A stretch of DNA of 64,000 nt, from contig JAWKUB010000006.1 of NCBI GenBank assembly GCA_041398745.1, positions 310,001-374,000 on the forward strand. Direction: 5' to 3'. Each line of letters opens with the position of its first letter. The first letter of the stretch is position 1. The notes beneath the pieces were generated by a model that saw only the letters and a program-made list of their open reading frames with translations, was not told where the DNA came from and did not search any database. Shown piece after piece: positions 60,921 through 64,000 of the stretch. Made by a program: the position numbers and the translations under genes. Source of the DNA: JACKHO01 sp041398745. Lineage in GTDB: Bacteria; Planctomycetota; Planctomycetia; Planctomycetales; Planctomycetaceae.

Positions 60921-63541
60921 TGTTCATTCTCTCGATACTTCTGGGGATCGTCGCGTTCAGCGTTTGGTGCATTCCTTTCGCCCTGCCAGTTTGGTTCTTC
61001 AATAAGTCCAACGCCCGCTGGGTGCCCGCATCGACGAAACGGGATCCCATTGTCGTTCGTCACGAAGTTGCAACCATCCTCGTCATTCTGCTGGTTTGGG
61101 GCGGAGTCATGTCACTCAGTGGCTTCGGAACAGCGCAATTCTCTGTGAAATTCCTTGATGACGGGCTGTCCGAAACAATTCGCTCGTATTATCGCTGGGC
61201 AACTGTGGTTGGAGTGAGTCTGGCACTCATTGGTCTCGTCATCGCCTGGAGATACAGCACTACGTTCGCTGTTGCTGGACTGTTGGCACTCGGCCTCGGA
61301 GGCGGAGCGGCACTGCAGTCTCTCGTGTCGGACCAACAAACCTGGGAATGGAAACAGCAGCATTCCCACGATGAAACTGAGAATTCCGAAAGGCGACCGA
61401 CCACGATTCGATTTCAACTTGTGGATAACATCGAGGGAGCCGATCTGTGGATTAATGGAGTCCACCTCGGTAAGACACCATACGAAACGACCGACATCGA
61501 ATTGTTCTCCAAAGTGAAGCCGTGGGAGCACGACGAGAGACGCGAGGCGGAAAAAATGGGCGGCGACGAACGTGTCGTCTACCACACGCCGCAAGGACAG
61601 ATGCTCACGCAATGGGGATGGTGCCCGCTGCATTTGCATGGCGTGCAGGACAGCAGCAATCTGTATTATCGCGTTGAACTCAACGGCGTTTCGGGCTATT
61701 CGCATGTATCAAGCCAGGAGTCGGTGGGACCGTCGAACTCACCCGACTGGGTTCGTCTGATGACACTCGACACCGTCTTCCCTGCCTGGGAAACGTCCAT
61801 CGAAGAACTGCTCGACCGGGCCCGGATGAACAACTACGAAGTGGACGCCGAGTGGTGGGACGCATTCGAATCATACGGCAGCTTTGCATCGCAGCGACTC
61901 AACGGTGCTTTGCGAGAAGAACCGCAATTGAAACAACTTCTTATGCGGCGGGCGGAGCGCAAGGTTCAACTCGACTCCGTCATCGATGCCGCTTCCGCCT
62001 GGCGTGTACTCATGGAAATCGAAGCTCAAGTCAGCCAGGCACATGAGTACCATTCTGAAAGTGACATGGGACTGGCCGTAGATTTTCTCGTACCGTTTCT
62101 GGATGAGGAACAACTGGTGAACTATGCACTCATAGCCATGAAACGCTGGCCACGTGCAGATCTTGGATCCACGATGTGGACGACAACGGGATTTGGCACT
62201 TATGGCACAGCTGGGACGAACCACGGAACTTTTGGAGGTTCCGGACATGGTGACGAAGTCGGCGCTTGGCCCATCGCACATGCAGTTTGGCGACTGGACC
62301 AGCGGCTGGATGCCGCATCGCGACCGACATTGGCCCAAGGCGATCTCAATGGTTCACTGGAGACGTGGATCGACCCGACAACCGACAACCTCGTGGAACG
62401 TCGCATTGTCCCGGAACTCATTAAGTTGAGTCGCGAGAATTCCAACGCAGTCAGGTACGCCGGCGTGTTGGGCGGATCGGCCTATGAACGGTTCGTTGTT
62501 CGCCACAATTGGCGTGAGCCAGCGACCGACCCGTTCAACGGCAATGTGCGAATCGGTGTTTCGGAAGTCTACATGAACGGCTGGTTTCATAAGCTGGTCC
62601 GGCTGGACTCTCCATTGGGAACCGAGTTTCGTCGGCAGCAGAAAGACAGGTTGCTCGACATTGCCCGCGATGCGTTTGACGAGAACAGCATTATGGTCGG
62701 GTCCATTCCTGACGGTGTGGAGTACCTGTTTCTAGACTCGGGAAATGCTGGTAACCGCCCTTCGCTCGCCATGCAATTCTGGCCCAAGTTCGACGGCATG
62801 ATGCATGCAGTCCCGGAACATAGTCGGCAGGAAGCACTCCGTGAAAGCTGGACTTACCTGGCGAGAATGTGGCCGGAGTCGACCGAGGAAATGTTCGCTA
62901 AGTCATTCGCGGATGCAGCGGAGAACTCGGATTACATCTACGTTCCCAACTTCCCCGACGATTTCCCGGCGTCAGAACAATTCAAAATCCTTAGCGGAGT
63001 CATTGAGTCTGAAGAACAGCGTGTCAGCAAATTACCCGACGATCCTGAGGAGCAACGCTACGACGGACCGAAGCATCGAGCCCAACGTGGTCTAAGCCAA
63101 CTCAAGGAACGCCTCTTCGAACTGCCCTGTATCGAGTCAGCGGAGTTGCTGGTCACGGAGATGACGGCGGACCCGAAGCACTCCTGGCGCGGTCGCCTGC
63201 AAGGATTCCTGGCCTACGATCGGGAACATGAAGATTTGCTGCGACTCATCACAAACACCGGAGGCGCGGAACTACAAAAACAGATCATCCCAGCGCTGGA
63301 AACCCATCCCATTCCGTCACGACGGGAGTTGCTACGAAAACTCGCATTACATGAGGAATTACGAAACCTCGACACGTCGCTGGAGGACTCGGTCGTCGAA
63401 GAAGCACGGGCTGCCGAAGCGAGACTGAAGGCACTGGAGACCAAGCCACTCACGGAAATGCATCTTACCGAACTTGTCGCTCCCCAGAGCAACGATGATC
63501 AATCAGAAGAGACTGACGGCGATGCTGCTTCAGCGGAATGA
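60920..63541 (+). CDS. Large membrane protein with PEGA-type domain
   Basis: 873 residues from ATG 60920, overlapping the permease stop by one base. Four membrane helices (about 1-20, 47-66, 88-107, 112-135), then a PEGA-like segment (RPTTIRFQLVDNIEGADLWINGVHLGKTPYE, about 155-185). The rest is a large extracytoplasmic region with Trp/Tyr-rich parts, a Gly/Thr-rich stretch (TTTGFGTYGTAGTNHG) and a Glu-rich C-terminus (SEETDGDAASAE). No known family is recognised for this part. It could be the accessory or substrate-handling subunit of the ABC system. Confidence 0.75.
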   Translation: MFILSILLGIVAFSVWCIPFALPVWFFNKSNARWVPASTKRDPIVVRHEVATILVILLVWGGVMSLSGFGTAQFSVKFLDDGLSETIRSYYRWATVVGVSLALIGLVIAWRYSTTFAVAGLLALGLGGGAALQSLVSDQQTWEWKQQHSHDETENSERRPTTIRFQLVDNIEGADLWINGVHLGKTPYETTDIELFSKVKPWEHDERREAEKMGGDERVVYHTPQGQMLTQWGWCPLHLHGVQDSSNLYYRVELNGVSGYSHVSSQESVGPSNSPDWVRLMTLDTVFPAWETSIEELLDRARMNNYEVDAEWWDAFESYGSFASQRLNGALREEPQLKQLLMRRAERKVQLDSVIDAASAWRVLMEIEAQVSQAHEYHSESDMGLAVDFLVPFLDEEQLVNYALIAMKRWPRADLGSTMWTTTGFGTYGTAGTNHGTFGGSGHGDEVGAWPIAHAVWRLDQRLDAASRPTLAQGDLNGSLETWIDPTTDNLVERRIVPELIKLSRENSNAVRYAGVLGGSAYERFVVRHNWREPATDPFNGNVRIGVSEVYMNGWFHKLVRLDSPLGTEFRRQQKDRLLDIARDAFDENSIMVGSIPDGVEYLFLDSGNAGNRPSLAMQFWPKFDGMMHAVPEHSRQEALRESWTYLARMWPESTEEMFAKSFADAAENSDYIYVPNFPDDFPASEQFKILSGVIESEEQRVSKLPDDPEEQRYDGPKHRAQRGLSQLKERLFELPCIESAELLVTEMTADPKHSWRGRLQGFLAYDREHEDLLRLITNTGGAELQKQIIPALETHPIPSRRELLRKLALHEELRNLDTSLEDSVVEEARAAEARLKALETKPLTEMHLTELVAPQSNDDQSEETDGDAASAE

Positions 63542-64000
63542 TCTGCATCGCGCCACTGTTTGATGGCGTCGAGCAGAATGGTGTCAACCACCAGTTGCAT
63601 GGCGTGATACATCAGCATGGCGTACACAGCGAAGGGGACATCACGGAGTAATTCGGTCGCCACGTAAATCCCAATGGGTAGCGTCTTCTGGCTGCCGGCA
63701 AATGTGAGGGCGACGACATCTTCGCGACGGAAGTTAAGTGCGCGTCCCCCGAAGTAGGCGATTGCCATGCCGGCAAGATGCAGGATCACGACACACAGTC
63801 CCACCAGCAGCGTTGCTCCCAGCAGTTGTTGACTCATACTCGATGACGCGAGTTTTGCTCCCTGCTGAAATGCCGCCCAGAAGACAATGAGCAGAATGCA
63901 TGATTGCGCGACGACGCCCAGGGGAGTTTTCTGTTTGTCGGCCCAGAGTCGCAGCGGGGTAATCAATCGACCAAGCTGGCCAACGACAATGGGAATGAAG
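63499..64000 (-). CDS. SBF/BASS-like sodium-dependent transporter, C-terminal part
   Basis: The last 167 residues; the 5' end lies outside the window (frame open to base 64000). Four or five membrane helices (ILLIVFWAAFQQGAKLA, LLGATLLVGLCVVILHLAGMAIAYFGG, ALTFAGSQKTLPIGIYVATELL, FAVYAMLMYHAMQLVVDTILL). FAGSQKTLPIG is the signature of the SBF-like/BASS family, where a Ser or Gln near the crossing helices takes part in sodium coordination. Its 3' end overlaps the PEGA gene tail by 43 bases, convergently. Confidence 0.8.
   Translation of the reverse strand, partial: FIPIVVGQLGRLITPLRLWADKQKTPLGVVAQSCILLIVFWAAFQQGAKLASSSMSQQLLGATLLVGLCVVILHLAGMAIAYFGGRALNFRREDVVALTFAGSQKTLPIGIYVATELLRDVPFAVYAMLMYHAMQLVVDTILLDAIKQWRDADHSAEAASPSVSSD

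Overview
The window reads as chromosomal DNA of a planctomycete (Planctomycetota, probably Planctomycetia). Evidence: a TIGR03067-type small protein, many secreted proteins of unknown function with signal peptides or lipoboxes, a PQQ-like propeller, a sialate O-acetylesterase-type esterase, BD-FAE-type hydrolases, a DUF1573-like lipoprotein and a cytochrome-like protein, mixed with housekeeping genes in short, often-switching operons. I see no prophage, CRISPR array, insertion sequence with transposase, or rRNA operon. Family assignments come from reading motifs, not from database searches.

Layout. 1-900: tail of a GT4 glycosyltransferase, then a 630-base convergent intergenic region with a decayed tRNA-Lys half, a perfect 20-bp palindrome and a terminator. 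0.9-6.2 kb (minus): ROK kinase, nth, PQQ-like propeller, a double alpha/beta hydrolase and a membrane protein. 6.3-10.1 kb (minus): nadA-murC-murB plus a receiver-like protein lacking the phospho-acceptor. 10.2-12.6 kb: large zinc-ribbon/TPR-like membrane protein. 13.1-16.2 kb (plus): grpE, FmdB-type zinc ribbon, a MITE-like repeat, msrP with a secreted propeller. 16.3-19.5 kb (minus): rsgA, FHA protein, LutA-type Fe-S protein, NUDIX. 19.7-26.2 kb: TPR and PH-like membrane proteins, GT2 plus methyltransferase, LRR lipoprotein, DUF420-like protein. 26.4-28.4 kb (plus): a GspF-like protein followed after 5 bases by a RaSEA-like radical SAM protein. 28.4-33.8 kb (minus): esterase, pentapeptide-like protein, SSS symporter with an inserted domain, DUF1573-like lipoprotein. 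34.1-36.4 kb (plus): SurA-like protein, PduO-type adenosyltransferase, YihX-like phosphatase. 36.4-48.6 kb (mostly minus): TM protein, rlmN, GspF (plus), cyclophilin, TIGR03067 protein, xerD, coiled-coil protein, cytochrome-like protein, small lipoprotein (plus), holB, esterase, a 41-residue membrane protein and a Dabb protein. 48.8-56.4 kb (plus): chorismate-lyase-like protein, IMPase-like phosphatase, NusG paralogue, Prc protease, rsmB, a 75-residue protein and xerC. 56.6-58.7 kb (minus): thioredoxin-fold CxxC protein and HEAT-repeat protein. 58.9-63.5 kb (plus): GntR(YtrA)-ABC ATPase-permease-PEGA operon. The right edge cuts an SBF/BASS-like transporter.

How the genes work together. Clear functional groups are peptidoglycan precursor synthesis (murC, murB), NAD synthesis (nadA), genome maintenance (nth, holB, xerC, xerD), ribosome biogenesis and RNA modification (rsgA, rlmN, rsmB), envelope protein quality control (msrP, SurA-like, cyclophilin, Prc), and secretion (two GspF proteins). 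The best candidates for poorly described systems are the GntR/ABC/permease/PEGA-membrane-protein operon, the GspF-like/radical SAM pair, the NusG paralogue next to Prc, and the pseudo-receiver at the end of the mur operon.
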